Part shown: in pieces, positions 40,815 to 50,641 of the stretch
Position numbering within the stretch: the stretch's first letter is position 1
Layout of the letters: each line of letters opens with the position of its first letter
From: Pseudomonas paeninsulae
Lineage (GTDB): Bacteria > Pseudomonadota > Gammaproteobacteria > Pseudomonadales > Pseudomonadaceae
NCBI RefSeq assembly: GCF_035621475.1
Contig: NZ_CP141799.1
Coordinates: 3,708,501 to 3,772,500, forward strand
Direction of reading: 5' to 3'
DNA length: 64,000 bases
Notes under the pieces: model-generated
The model's database searches: none
What the model was told of the DNA's origin: nothing
Seen by the model: only the letters and a program-made list of their open reading frames with translations
Made by a program: the position numbers and the translations under genes

Positions 40815-41573
40815 ATGACCCTGGCACCACGCCAACACGACATTCTCAACCTCGCCCGCGAACGCGGCTACGTCAGTATCGACGAACTGGCCCAGGCGTT
40901 TGCCGTCACCCCGCAGACCATCCGCCGCGACATCAACCAGCTGGCCGAGCAGGGCTTGTTGCGGCGCACCCATGGCGGCGCCGCCAGCGAAGCCTCGAGC
41001 ACCCAGAACACCGCTTACGCCATGCGCGCCGGGCAGATGCGCGAGGAGAAGCAACGCATTGCCGAGGCCATCGTCGCGCATATCCCCGACCACGCCTCAC
41101 TGTTCATCAACATCGGCACCACCACCGAGGCGATTGCTCGCGAGCTGCTCAAACGCAAGGGTTTGAAGGTCATCACCAACAATCTGCACGTCGCCGCCCA
41201 GCTCAGCACCAGGGCGGATTTCGAGGTTCTAGTGGCGGGCGGCACGGTGCGCAGCGACGGCGGCGTGGTCGGCCAGTCGACGGTGGATTTCATCCAGCAG
41301 TTCAAGGTCGACTTCGCCCTGGTCGGCATCAGCGGCATCGATGAAGACGGTAGCCTGCTCGACTTCGACTACCAGGAAGTGCGGGTCTCCCAGGCCATCA
41401 TCGACAACGCACGGCAAGTCTTTCTCGCCGCCGACTCGAGCAAGTTCGGGCGCAATGCCGTGGTTCGCTTGGGCTCGATCACCCTGGTCGATCGAGTATT
41501 CACCGACGTAGCGCCTTCTGCGGCGATCAGCCGCCTGCTGGCCGAGAACAAGGTGCATCTGGACCTGGCCTGA
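40815..41573 (+). CDS. glpR: Glycerol-3-phosphate regulon repressor GlpR
   Basis: A 252-residue DeoR-family repressor. The DNA-binding domain (residues 1-57: [41 protein letters not shown]) is followed by the sugar-phosphate-sensing domain ([28 protein letters not shown]). It represses glycerol genes until glycerol-3-phosphate binds. The length fits P. aeruginosa GlpR (~251). The ATG lies downstream of a TATAAT at 40784. Confidence 0.95.
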   Translation: MTLAPRQHDILNLARERGYVSIDELAQAFAVTPQTIRRDINQLAEQGLLRRTHGGAASEASSTQNTAYAMRAGQMREEKQRIAEAIVAHIPDHASLFINIGTTTEAIARELLKRKGLKVITNNLHVAAQLSTRADFEVLVAGGTVRSDGGVVGQSTVDFIQQFKVDFALVGISGIDEDGSLLDFDYQEVRVSQAIIDNARQVFLAADSSKFGRNAVVRLGSITLVDRVFTDVAPSAAISRLLAENKVHLDLA

Positions 41574-41714
41574 GCAACCCTGAAAAACGCTCGCCGACTG
41601 CGCTCGATATATTCACAACCCCTGAGCACGGCAACCCATCCCCAAGAAAACTTCACGACCACTCGGCACGAAAGCGCGCTTTGGGGTGGCGAAGCTGTGC
41701 ATATTCGACTAGCA

Positions 41715-41734
41715 TATTTTCGAAACTGAACATC
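41715..41734 (+). promoter_or_regulatory. GlpR operator upstream of glpD
   Basis: TATTTTCGAAACTGAACATC matches 16 of 20 positions of the E. coli GlpR consensus (WATKTTCGWTAWCGAAMATW), and lies about 33 bases upstream of the glpD ATG. Confidence 0.6.
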
Positions 41735-41766
41735 AATAAGTTCACTTTCGACTTTACGGTGCTGCC

Positions 41767-43308
41767 ATGCCTACGCTCTCCAACCACACTGCCCCTCTCG
41801 CCGAAGTCTACGATCTGGCGGTCGTGGGCGGCGGCATCAATGGCGTCGGCATCGCTGCCGACGCGGCCGGTCGCGGCCTGTCGGTGTTCCTTTGCGAAAA
41901 GGACGATCTGGCCGAGCACACTTCCTCGGCCAGCAGCAAGCTGATCCACGGCGGCCTGCGCTACCTCGAACATTACGAATTCCGCCTGGTACGCGAAGCC
42001 CTGGCCGAACGCGAAGTGCTGCTGGCCAAGGCGCCGCATATCGTCAAGCCGTTGCGTTTCATCCTGCCGCACCGTCCGCACTTGCGCCCGGCCTGGATGA
42101 TTCGCGCCGGCCTGTTTCTCTACGATCACCTGGGTAAGCGCGAGAAGCTGCCGGGCTCGCGCAGCCTGAGTTTCGGCGCGGGCAGCCCGCTGAAGGCCGA
42201 GATCACCCGCGGCTTCGAATATTCCGACTGCTGGGTCGACGACGCCCGCCTGGTCGTGCTCAACGCCATGGCCGCTCGCGAACAGGGCGCCCATGTGCAC
42301 ACCCGCACCCGTTGCGTCAGCGCACGGCGCAGCAAGGGCTTGTGGCATATCCACCTGGAACGCGCCGATGGCAGCCTGTTCTCGATCCGCGCCCGCGCCC
42401 TGGTCAACGCCGCCGGCCCCTGGGTGGCACGCTTTATCCGCGAGGATCTCAAGCAGGATTCGCCCTATGGCATTCGCCTGATCCAGGGCAGCCATATCAT
42501 CGTGCCCAAGCTGTTCGACGGCGAAGAGGCCTACATCCTGCAGAACGAAGACCGCCGCATCGTCTTCGCCATCCCCTACCTCGACCGCTTCACCCTGATC
42601 GGCACCACCGACCGCGAATACACCGGCGACCCGGCCAAGGTGGCGATCAGCGATGAGGAAACCGCTTATCTGCTGCAGGTGGTCAACGCCCACTTCAAAC
42701 AGCAACTGAGCCGCGACGACATCCTGCACAGTTTCGCCGGGGTGCGGCCACTGTGCGACGACGAATCCGACCAACCTTCCGCCGTCACCCGCGACTACAC
42801 CCTGGCGCTGTCCGGCCAACCGGGCGAGGCGCCGTTGCTCTCGGTATTCGGCGGCAAGCTGACCACCTACCGCAAATTGGCGGAGTCGGCACTGGCGCAA
42901 TTGGCGCCGCACTTCCCGCAGATGAAACCGTGCTGGACCGCCACTGCCCTGCTCCCCGGCGCGGAAAACCTGGAAAGCCAAAGTGCCATGGTCGAAGCCC
43001 TGTGCGCACGCTGCGGCTGGCTGCCGACCGCCCTCGCCCGGCGCTGGGCCAGTTGTTATGGCAGCCGCAGCTGGCTGCTGCTCGAGGGCGTGCAACAACA
43101 GAGCGACCTCGGCGAACACCTGGGTGGCGGCCTGTATGCACGCGAAGTGGATTACCTGTGCCAGCACGAATGGGCCATCGACGCCGCCGATATCCTCTGG
43201 CGGCGGACCAAGCTGGGGTTGTTCATGACGCCCTCACAGCAGGCGCGTTTGAGCCGCTACCTGGGCGTGCATGCGCCGCACAGCCCGGAAGATGCCCACG
43301 CCATCTGA
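41767..43308 (+). CDS. glpD: Aerobic glycerol-3-phosphate dehydrogenase
   Basis: A 513-residue FAD enzyme that oxidises glycerol-3-phosphate to dihydroxyacetone phosphate and passes electrons to quinone. The dinucleotide motif VVGGGINGVGIAADAAGRG, the substrate loop SSKLIHGGLRYLEHYEF and FSAGVRPLCDDE (read as HSFAGVRPLCDDE) are typical. The monotopic membrane association of the family is expected. A GlpR site lies just upstream and a terminator follows. Confidence 0.96.
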   Translation: MPTLSNHTAPLAEVYDLAVVGGGINGVGIAADAAGRGLSVFLCEKDDLAEHTSSASSKLIHGGLRYLEHYEFRLVREALAEREVLLAKAPHIVKPLRFILPHRPHLRPAWMIRAGLFLYDHLGKREKLPGSRSLSFGAGSPLKAEITRGFEYSDCWVDDARLVVLNAMAAREQGAHVHTRTRCVSARRSKGLWHIHLERADGSLFSIRARALVNAAGPWVARFIREDLKQDSPYGIRLIQGSHIIVPKLFDGEEAYILQNEDRRIVFAIPYLDRFTLIGTTDREYTGDPAKVAISDEETAYLLQVVNAHFKQQLSRDDILHSFAGVRPLCDDESDQPSAVTRDYTLALSGQPGEAPLLSVFGGKLTTYRKLAESALAQLAPHFPQMKPCWTATALLPGAENLESQSAMVEALCARCGWLPTALARRWASCYGSRSWLLLEGVQQQSDLGEHLGGGLYAREVDYLCQHEWAIDAADILWRRTKLGLFMTPSQQARLSRYLGVHAPHSPEDAHAI

Positions 43309-43340
43309 TTGCCTGCGAGTCCTGAATTGCAGTTCCCTTT

Positions 43341-43376
43341 GCCCCGCCGATCGCCCGAGACGCGGGGCTTTTTTTC
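43341..43376 (+). terminator. Terminator after glpD
   Basis: GCCCCGC and GCGGGGC arms enclose a second small hairpin (GATCGCCCGAGAC) and are followed by a run of seven T residues. Confidence 0.85.
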
Positions 43377-43530
43377 GACGCGAATTATTGGGGACGCCAG
43401 TCGCGCAGGAACGCAGCGGACAGTCCGTCTGTTGTGCCGGATGCAGCCAGACGCTGGGGGATGGCTTCGCGAGAAGCCCCGTTCTCAGGGCGCAGATGAT
43501 CCGCTCAGCCGTCCTTGGCCCTGCCCCGCG

Positions 43531-44520
43531 CTACAACTGCGCCCAATGCCCATCCTGGCGATGCGCTCGTAAATGCGGCAGCACCGCCGCCAGCAACGGC
43601 TCCTTGAACGCCTCCTGGAACCGATGGGCCAGGCCGGGAATCAGCTTCAGCTCACTGCCCTTGATATGCGCGGCGACATGCACGCCGTGCATCACCGGCA
43701 GCAGCGGATCGGCGGTGCCGTGCACCACCAGGGTCGGCACGCGCAGACGGTTGAGCAGTTCAACCCGGCTCGGTTCGGCGAGGATCGCCAGCAACTGGCG
43801 CTCCACCCCCGCTGGATTGAAGGCGCGGTCGTAGGCGATCTCGGCCTGTTGCAGCAGCGCTCGGCGATCATCGCTGACCAATGGACTGCCAAGGGCGGCG
43901 AGCAGATCAGCTTGCTGTTCCAGCGCCACTTCGCGGTTTGGCGCCTCGCGTTCGGCCAGCAAGGCCAGCAATGCCGGATTTGGCGCCGGCAGGCCCTGGG
44001 CGCCGGAGCTGGTCATGATCAGGGTCAGGCTCTGCACCCGTTCGGGGGCCAGGTCGGCCAGATGCTGGGCGATCATCCCGCCCATGCTGGCGCCGAGCAC
44101 ATGGAACTGGCGCACGCCGAGGGCATCCATCAGGCCGAGGGCATCGCCGGCCATGTCACGTAGGCGGTACGGCGCCGACACCGACAAACCGACCCTATAG
44201 CGCAGCGCCTGGTAGACGAGATTGGCCGGCGGCGCAGCCTGAACCCAGGTGCTCAGGCCGACATCGCGGTTATCGAAGCGAATCACCCGCAAGCCCTGCT
44301 GGCATAGGCGCGCGACCACCTCGTCCGGCCAATGGATCAACTGCCCACCGAGTCCCATGACCATCAGCAGCGCCGGATCGCTGGCGCGGCCGATGCTTTG
44401 ATAGGCCAGTTGCACCTCGCCCATTTCGACCTTGACGGTCGGCACCCGGACATCACAACGTTCGCTGGCAAAAACAGGCAAGCCGCAAAGCAGAGCGGCA
44501 AGAAAAATCAACACACGCAT
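43531..44520 (-). CDS. Exported alpha/beta-hydrolase
   Basis: A 329-residue hydrolase with an N-terminal signal (MRVLIFLAALLCGLPVFAS). The nucleophile elbow is GASMGG (Ser about residue 129), the acid Asp is in VHGTADPLLPV and the His in PGLAHRFQEAF. The oxyanion region is MVMGLGGQ. This is the esterase/lipase-like subfamily often annotated as a hydrolase with an unknown substrate. ATG 44520 starts the signal peptide directly. It is a single gene on its own. Confidence 0.88.
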   Translation of the reverse strand: MRVLIFLAALLCGLPVFASERCDVRVPTVKVEMGEVQLAYQSIGRASDPALLMVMGLGGQLIHWPDEVVARLCQQGLRVIRFDNRDVGLSTWVQAAPPANLVYQALRYRVGLSVSAPYRLRDMAGDALGLMDALGVRQFHVLGASMGGMIAQHLADLAPERVQSLTLIMTSSGAQGLPAPNPALLALLAEREAPNREVALEQQADLLAALGSPLVSDDRRALLQQAEIAYDRAFNPAGVERQLLAILAEPSRVELLNRLRVPTLVVHGTADPLLPVMHGVHVAAHIKGSELKLIPGLAHRFQEAFKEPLLAAVLPHLRAHRQDGHWAQL

Positions 44521-44652
44521 AGAAACACCGAAACGCAGAACCCCATTGAGACGCGAGTTTGCTGACATTCAGGCGAGCGCGCTGCCACACAAGCATGACA
44601 ATTTGATGAATCTTGCCGAGCGGTGGCTATCCGGCCACGCTCACTGCGGCAA

Positions 44653-44692
44653 GCCGAAATCCGCTTTCGGCCTGCCCGTCAGGTTGCCTGAC
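44653..44692. other. Two hairpins downstream of the MFS gene
   Basis: GCCGAAA-N5-TTTCGGC (44653-44671) and GTCAGG-TTG-CCTGAC (44678-44692) lie immediately beyond the MFS stop (44702, minus strand). Neither has a T run, so they may stabilise or process the transcript end. Confidence 0.4.
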
Positions 44693-44701
44693 GCATAGCT
44701 A

Positions 44702-45967
44702 TCAGGTTTGCGGCAGGGCTTCGGCGCAGGGTAGCGGTGCGCGCTTCTGCACGGAGCGATACAGCAGGCTGGACACCATAAAACCTATCACCGCCAATAT
44801 GCTCATCAAGGAGAAGACATAGGTGTAGCCCTGCTGACCCGGGAAGTGATCGAGGATCGAGCCATAGATGACATAGGCAAACATGCCGGGGGCATAACCG
44901 ATCAGGCAGCCGATACCGAAGGCCGAGCCGGTGATATGCGGGGCGATCCCCACCTCACTCATGGGCGCCCAGAACACGCCACGCATGGTGAACACGATCA
45001 AGGCGAAGGAGAGCGTGGCGGCCATGCCGGCGTAGATGAAACTGTTGCCCTTGGGGATCAGCATGATTAGCGCCATGGCCGGCAGCAGCGCCAGGAATGC
45101 CCACTTCAGGTAATGACTCGAACTCTTCAGGCGCTTGTCCGCCATGTAGCCGCCCGCCGGCCCGCCCAGCACCTTGAGGAAGTACTGGTTGATGATGCCG
45201 TATGCACCGACCAGCGCCACCGGCAACTCGTACATGTCCTTCAGGTAGGGGATGAAATAGGTCAGGCCGCAGTAGACGATGTAGACCATGAACACGTTGA
45301 AGCTGACCAGCCAGACGCCCGGTACGCGCACCGCTTCGAGCAGCCCGGAGAGGCTGGAGCGCTGAGTCGCGGCCGGCCGCTGCGCGCTGTCACTGAGCAG
45401 GAACCAGGTAAAGATACCGGCGAGAATATCGACCAACGCATAGAACAGGATGGCCGACTTCAGGCCCGTCTCACCCGAACCCATGGCAACAAACACCCCC
45501 AGGGCAGAGAAAGCCACCAGGGTGTCGACTACCCCGCGCCCGCCTTCGAGCAAGCCGAACATGCGGCCCTGTTCCTGATCATCGCCCAGGTTGCGAATGG
45601 CCTTGAGCAAGGAGGGCCAGAAGATGCAGTCGGCGCAGATCGCCAACAGGCTGAAGACGATCAGCAGCTTGTCGAAACCGGGAAAGGTCGCCAGGTACAG
45701 GCCCAAACTACCGGTACCAATCAAGCCCAGGGGAATCAGTTTGCGGGTATCGAAACGGTCGGCGAGCATGCCGCCGACCACGAACAGGGCGGTAGCGACA
45801 ATGGCGTTGGCGCTCAAGAGCGTACCGATTTCGGTGTGGCTCAGCCCCATAAACTCCTGCATGGGCACATAGAAGGCGTCCTTGAGGCTCGCCAGCTTAT
45901 AGATAGTCCCGCCACCGAGGACCAGAACCAGGAATCGCAGCCATTTGGCTTTGGCTTCTGCTGTCAT
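44702..45967 (-). CDS. Major facilitator superfamily transporter
   Basis: A 421-residue protein with 12 predicted membrane helices. The cytoplasmic loop motif GGMLADRFDTRKLIPLG (about residues 65-81) is the MFS motif A. It falls in the group that includes UhpC/GlpT-like and sugar-acid permeases, but the substrate is unknown. Neighbouring genes encode a sugar-isomerase-like TIM barrel and a MocR regulator, so a sugar, polyol or amine is the likely cargo. It lies 48 bases after the TIM-barrel gene and is probably co-transcribed with it. Confidence 0.88.
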   Translation of the reverse strand: MTAEAKAKWLRFLVLVLGGGTIYKLASLKDAFYVPMQEFMGLSHTEIGTLLSANAIVATALFVVGGMLADRFDTRKLIPLGLIGTGSLGLYLATFPGFDKLLIVFSLLAICADCIFWPSLLKAIRNLGDDQEQGRMFGLLEGGRGVVDTLVAFSALGVFVAMGSGETGLKSAILFYALVDILAGIFTWFLLSDSAQRPAATQRSSLSGLLEAVRVPGVWLVSFNVFMVYIVYCGLTYFIPYLKDMYELPVALVGAYGIINQYFLKVLGGPAGGYMADKRLKSSSHYLKWAFLALLPAMALIMLIPKGNSFIYAGMAATLSFALIVFTMRGVFWAPMSEVGIAPHITGSAFGIGCLIGYAPGMFAYVIYGSILDHFPGQQGYTYVFSLMSILAVIGFMVSSLLYRSVQKRAPLPCAEALPQT

Positions 45968-46014
45968 TGTTGTTCTCCACAGAATGATTGTATGTATGCC
46001 GAGCACTGCGCGAT

Positions 46015-47088
46015 TCAGGCGCAGGCAAGCGGCGTGTCTGCCAGGGTCAGTTCGCACAGCACCCTGAGTTCGCCGAGCAGACCGCGCACGTAACGGATCT
46101 GATTGTTCGCCCAACGCCGTTCATCTGCGGCCATCCGCTGCGCCGTGTAGCCGGGCGGCAGGGCCGTCTCGCTCATCTCGCGGTAGGCAATAAAGGGGTC
46201 TGGCGCCTCGTCCGACTGGCGGAAGGCTGGGGCGACGTAGTGATTTTCCTGCTCGAGGATGAAGGCGATGACCTGCGGTGCCTGCTCACCCAGCATCAGC
46301 AGTTCGTAGAGCATCCGCGGGCCAGGCAGATCGTCCTCGGCGCTGCCCTGCAGTACACCGTAATGGCCGAAACCGTTCTGTTCGGGCACGATGCGCACCC
46401 CCTTCAGGTGCACCTGACGGATGTGCGGGGCCAGGGTCTGCAGGGCCGCGAGGGGCCGCTCGCAGGCGTTGATCATGTTGCCGAAGTCGAACAGGGCATG
46501 CAGGCGCGGGTGCTTCAGGCGTTCGAGGAATTGGGCGATCTCGCCACTCTTGAGCTCCTCGTGCTGCTCGAAGTCGAAGAACAGATCGTGCTGATCCGCC
46601 AGTTTGGCCAGGTAATGCAGGTCGGTTTCGATCAGATCCATCACCCGCGAGAGATGCCCCTCGTAGCGCGAATAGACGCGGATATTGCGTACACCCAGGG
46701 CTCTGGCGATGGCCACCACCTGATCCACGTCCTCCTTGCGCGTGCTGCTGATCTCCAGATGCAGGTCGAGGCCCAAGCGTTCGGCCTTGGCGGAAAATGC
46801 CAGGAGCTGCTCCCGGTTCATCCTGCCCAGGCTGTTTTCCTCGCCGTCGAGCAGGTGCAGGCTCACGCCCTGGAGCTCATGGGCGTAGGCGAAATCGAGT
46901 AGGTCGGACGGTTTGAGGCAACCCTGGGTGAGATTGCTCAAGAGCGGATAGGCATGGGCGAACAGACGCAGCTGGTTCAGTCGCTCGAGCAGTTTACCGG
47001 CCACTGCCGGGGTGAGTAGCGGGGGTGGGCTGTGGCCGCTGGCCTTGTGGCTCAGCAGGGCGTTGAAGCGTGCTTGGATAGCGTTCAT
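46015..47088 (-). CDS. TIM-barrel xylose-isomerase-like enzyme
   Basis: A 357-residue protein of the AP-endonuclease-2/xylose-isomerase-like TIM-barrel superfamily. Likely divalent-metal ligands are the Glu of LDLHLEISST, the acidic set in FFDFEQHEELKSGE, the Asp in LFDFGNMINAC and the His of QVHLKG. Members isomerise or epimerise ketoses, inosose or related polyols. ATG 47088 is preferred to 47097 because AGGA is then well spaced. It lies upstream of the MFS gene in the same direction, suggesting a joint uptake and conversion step. Confidence 0.82.
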   Translation of the reverse strand: MNAIQARFNALLSHKASGHSPPPLLTPAVAGKLLERLNQLRLFAHAYPLLSNLTQGCLKPSDLLDFAYAHELQGVSLHLLDGEENSLGRMNREQLLAFSAKAERLGLDLHLEISSTRKEDVDQVVAIARALGVRNIRVYSRYEGHLSRVMDLIETDLHYLAKLADQHDLFFDFEQHEELKSGEIAQFLERLKHPRLHALFDFGNMINACERPLAALQTLAPHIRQVHLKGVRIVPEQNGFGHYGVLQGSAEDDLPGPRMLYELLMLGEQAPQVIAFILEQENHYVAPAFRQSDEAPDPFIAYREMSETALPPGYTAQRMAADERRWANNQIRYVRGLLGELRVLCELTLADTPLACA

Positions 47089-47235
47089 TCGAGTCATTCC
47101 TAGGGTAGGCACCGGGCTGGCCGGTGGTGCCTTTATCGCGCGGGAATGAAACTCTCCATATAGCCACTATCGCCTATTTGTTATGACCACTTTCTGCTGC
47201 GGGCAACGACTCCACGCTAACCAGTGGTACCGGCG

Positions 47236-48732
47236 TCAAACCCGGTGCCCCATAGCCCTCAGGGCTTGGGCCAGGGCCGCGACCTTAGCTTCGGCCTGAT
47301 CCTCGGGCGTACCGGCAAACCCGATCAGCAGCCCGGGCGGCAGGTAACGCTGGATGCAATAGTCGCTCAAGGCATAGGTATAGATCTGCTGGCTGGACAG
47401 CCCGCTGGCGACGGCGGCGTCATCCAGTTCGGGCGCCAGCCAGCCGATCACGTGCATCCCGGCGGCCACCGGTTTGACCTCGATAAAACCGCCCAAGCGT
47501 TGCTGCAGCTTCTCCAGCAGGCAGTCCTGGCGGGCCTGGTAGAGGGTGCGCATACGCCGGATGTGACCGAGAAAATAGCCTTCACGCATGAAGTCGGCGG
47601 TGACCGCCTGCAACAGCGTGGCGGGACTGCGATCCATCACCGCACGCATGGCGCAGAACGGCTCGACCAGCGCCTCGGGAAGAATCACGTAACCCAGGCG
47701 CAGCGAGGGGAACAGCACCTTGCTGAAGGTGCCGACGTGAAGCACCCGCGCCCGCTGATCCATGGCGTAGAGCGCCGGTTGCGCCCTCCCCTGGTAGCGG
47801 TACTCGCTGTCGCAATCGTCCTCGATGATCCAGCCCGACTCACGCCCGGCCCACTCGATCAGTTCGAGTCGCCGCGCATAGCTCATGGTGGTACCGAGCG
47901 GGTGCTGGCGCGCGGGCGTGGTGAAGGCCAGGCGGGCCTTTGGGCACTCGCGCAGCCCTTGCTGCACGTCCATGCCCTCCTCGTCGATACGCAGGGGCAC
48001 GACCCGGCAGCCCTGGGCCTGGAAGGTGATGCGCGCAGCGATATGCCCCGGATCCTCCATCCACACGCTGTCCTGCGGGTCGAGCAAGAGCATGCTCAAC
48101 AGGTTGAAGGCCTGCTGGGCGCCCGACACTATCACCACCTGTTGCGCGCTGCAGTCGATGCCGCGCGCGTCATACACGTAGCCGGCAATCGCCTCGCGCA
48201 GCGCCTGCTGGCCCATCAATTCGCCATAGCTGAGCATGGCCTTGGTCGGCTGGCGCAGGTGGCGACTCAGCAGGCGCTTCCATAGCGCCAATGGAAAAGC
48301 GTCGTAGGCGGCGTGGCTGGGCAGGAACGAAGTCGGACAATCCGGGTTCCAGGCCGTGTAGTTGATCCCGCTGAAATGGTCGCTGCGCATGGACAGCAGC
48401 GACTGACTGAGACTGGACAGGCGCGGCGCCTTGCGTGGCTCGTCGGCAGCCGCGGCACGGCCTTCCCACTCGGCGCAGACATAGGTGCCGGCACCGGTGC
48501 GCGATTCCAGGAAGCCTTCCGCGGTCAGCTGGTCGAAGGCATTGAGAATAGTGATCCGCGACAAGCCCAGCTCGCTGCACAGGGTGCGCGTCGACGGCAG
48601 ACGCATACCGCCATGCAGGTGGCCGGCGAGGATCTGCTGGCGTATCTGCAGGTACAACTGGCGATACAGCGGCACCGAGCCCGTGCGATTGAGCTCGACA
48701 CTCGCCAGCAGCATGCCACCGGGAGCTTTCAT
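47236..48732 (-). CDS. MocR/GabR-type regulator with an aminotransferase domain
   Basis: A 498-residue GntR-family regulator fused to a PLP-dependent aminotransferase-like domain. The winged helix is at residues 15-85 (LYLQIRQQILAGHLHGGMRL; SRITILNAFDQLTAEGFLES). The PLP Lys lies in VGTFSKVLFPSLRLGY, with the PLP-binding Asp/Tyr blocks IIEDDCDSEYRY and VSGAQQAFNLL. Such proteins sense an amine or PLP adduct and usually control adjacent catabolic genes, here probably the TIM-barrel/MFS pair or the cluster at 48956-54963. Confidence 0.9.
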   Translation of the reverse strand: MKAPGGMLLASVELNRTGSVPLYRQLYLQIRQQILAGHLHGGMRLPSTRTLCSELGLSRITILNAFDQLTAEGFLESRTGAGTYVCAEWEGRAAAADEPRKAPRLSSLSQSLLSMRSDHFSGINYTAWNPDCPTSFLPSHAAYDAFPLALWKRLLSRHLRQPTKAMLSYGELMGQQALREAIAGYVYDARGIDCSAQQVVIVSGAQQAFNLLSMLLLDPQDSVWMEDPGHIAARITFQAQGCRVVPLRIDEEGMDVQQGLRECPKARLAFTTPARQHPLGTTMSYARRLELIEWAGRESGWIIEDDCDSEYRYQGRAQPALYAMDQRARVLHVGTFSKVLFPSLRLGYVILPEALVEPFCAMRAVMDRSPATLLQAVTADFMREGYFLGHIRRMRTLYQARQDCLLEKLQQRLGGFIEVKPVAAGMHVIGWLAPELDDAAVASGLSSQQIYTYALSDYCIQRYLPPGLLIGFAGTPEDQAEAKVAALAQALRAMGHRV

Positions 48733-48955
48733 CGGTTACCGGCCTCTCATGGGCGATTGGCCTGTACGGCCGTATCTAGCGGTGCTCACCGCCGAGATTC
48801 ACCTGAATGGCTGATCCATCAGGGTGGCCACAGGCGCTATGCAAGCCGCAAATGTTAGCAAAATGAAGCCCCTGGGGATTCAACGATGAGCCTCCTCCTC
48901 CACCGCAACCGCGCGACCTTGTCCGCGTCTCCACTGCGGTGGGGGCTGCCTCCGG

Positions 48956-50641
48956 TTAGACCCGGACATCCCGCGCCGGCGCTTTCGTGCGCTGCTGGGT
49001 TTGCCAGTTCTCGGCCAGACCGACCTCCACATCCGCAGCCGGTAGCATGCCGCGCCCGCGCAGCAGATCGGACGCCCGCTCGGCGAGCATGATGGTCGGC
49101 GCGTTGAGGTTGCCGTTCGGTTCGGTGGGGAACACCGAGGAGTCGATCACCCGCAGCCCCTCGAGGCCGCGCACGCGCAACTCAGAGTCGACCACCGCCA
49201 GTTCGTCCTCGCCCATGCGGCAGGTGCCGCAGGGGTGGTAGGTGCTCTCCAGGTTTTCACGGACGAAGGCGTCGATCTCCGCGTCGCTCTGCACGGATGG
49301 CCCCGGCGCTATCTCGCCGTCGCGGAAGGCGTCCATCGCCGGCTGGCCGATGATCTCGCGGGTCAGGCGCACGCAGCGGCGAAAGCCCGCGCGATCTTCC
49401 TCGCGCTCCAGGTAGTTGAACTGGATACGCGGATGCTCGTAGGGGTCGGCCGAACGTAGCCGCACATGGCCGCGACTCTTGGGTTTGTTCGGCCCGGTGA
49501 GCACCATGAAGCCGTGGCCCTTGATCGGCTTCTTGCCGTCGTAGCGCATCGCCGCCGGGAGGAAGTGGAACTGGATGTCCGGCCAGCGCAGCCCCTCCTC
49601 GGAGCGGATGAAACCGCCGGCCTCGAAGTGGTTGGTGGCGCCCAGACCGTCCTTGAACAGCAGCCAGCGCAGGCCGATCAGCAGCTTGCTCAGCGGGTCC
49701 ATCTTGCTGTTGAGGGTCAGCGGTTGCTTGCAACCGAACTGGATGTAGACCTCCGCGTGATCCTGCAGGTTCTCGCCGACCCCGGGCAGCTCGTGCTGCA
49801 GCGCCACCCCGGCCTGATTGAGTACCGCCGCCGGGCCGATGCCGGAGCGCTGCAGCAGATGCGGCGAGCCGATCGGCCCGCCTGCCAGGAGGATCTCGCG
49901 GTTGCAGAAGACCTGCTGGGTGCGCCCGCCGTGGTCGTATTCGATGCCCACCGCGCGCTTGCCGTCGAGGATGATCCGTCGGGTCATGGCCTGGGTCACC
50001 ACGGTCAGGTTAGGCCGATCCATGGCCGGGCGCAGGTAGGCGTTGGCGGTAGAGCAGCGCACGCCGTTCTTGACCGTCATGTGCATGGCGCCGAAGCCTT
50101 CCTGCATGTAGCCGTTGCAGTCGGCGGTCTTGATGTAGCCGGCCTCAGCGCCGGCCTCGACCCAGGCGCCGTACAAGGGATTCTGCATATGGTTGCCGTT
50201 GTTGGTGTGCAACGGCCCGCTATCGCCGCGGTAGGCGTCGCCGCCGGCCTCGTAATGCTCGGCGCGGCGAAAGTACGGCAGGCAGTTGCGATAGCCCCAG
50301 CCGTGCGCGCCGAGCTGTTCCCATTCATCGAAGTCGTAGGCGTGGCCACGGATGTACACCAGGCCGTTGATCGACGATGAGCCGCCGAGCACCTTGCCCC
50401 GCGGGCAATGCACACGCCGGCCGTCGAGACCGGGCTCCGGCTCGGTCTCATAACGCCAGTTGTACTTCTTGGTATTCATCGGGATCGAGAAGGCGCTGGG
50501 CATCTGGATCAGCACGCTGCGGTCGCTGCCGCCGAATTCCAGGACCAGCACCGAGGTGTCGGCATCCTCGCTCAGGCGGTTGGCCAGCACGCAGCCGGCC
50601 GAACCGGCGCCGATGATGATGTAGTCGTATCGCTTAATCAT
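48956..50641 (-). CDS. GMC-family FAD-dependent alcohol dehydrogenase (BetA-like)
   Basis: A 561-residue flavoenzyme. The N-terminal FAD motif is [18 protein letters not shown] (residues about 8-25). GMC signatures [20 protein letters not shown] and [16 protein letters not shown] are present, and the active-site HPCGTCRMG with the following His/Asn block is intact. It most resembles choline dehydrogenase-like enzymes that oxidise an alcohol to an aldehyde without NAD. It is last in the five-gene unit and overlaps the transporter gene by 8 bases. Confidence 0.9.
   Translation of the reverse strand: MIKRYDYIIIGAGSAGCVLANRLSEDADTSVLVLEFGGSDRSVLIQMPSAFSIPMNTKKYNWRYETEPEPGLDGRRVHCPRGKVLGGSSSINGLVYIRGHAYDFDEWEQLGAHGWGYRNCLPYFRRAEHYEAGGDAYRGDSGPLHTNNGNHMQNPLYGAWVEAGAEAGYIKTADCNGYMQEGFGAMHMTVKNGVRCSTANAYLRPAMDRPNLTVVTQAMTRRIILDGKRAVGIEYDHGGRTQQVFCNREILLAGGPIGSPHLLQRSGIGPAAVLNQAGVALQHELPGVGENLQDHAEVYIQFGCKQPLTLNSKMDPLSKLLIGLRWLLFKDGLGATNHFEAGGFIRSEEGLRWPDIQFHFLPAAMRYDGKKPIKGHGFMVLTGPNKPKSRGHVRLRSADPYEHPRIQFNYLEREEDRAGFRRCVRLTREIIGQPAMDAFRDGEIAPGPSVQSDAEIDAFVRENLESTYHPCGTCRMGEDELAVVDSELRVRGLEGLRVIDSSVFPTEPNGNLNAPTIMLAERASDLLRGRGMLPAADVEVGLAENWQTQQRTKAPARDVRV

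Noticed and set aside
41653..43167. Minus-strand open frame of about 504 codons opposite glpD
   Set aside because: Shadow of glpD, which is complete with its FAD motif and GlpR operator.
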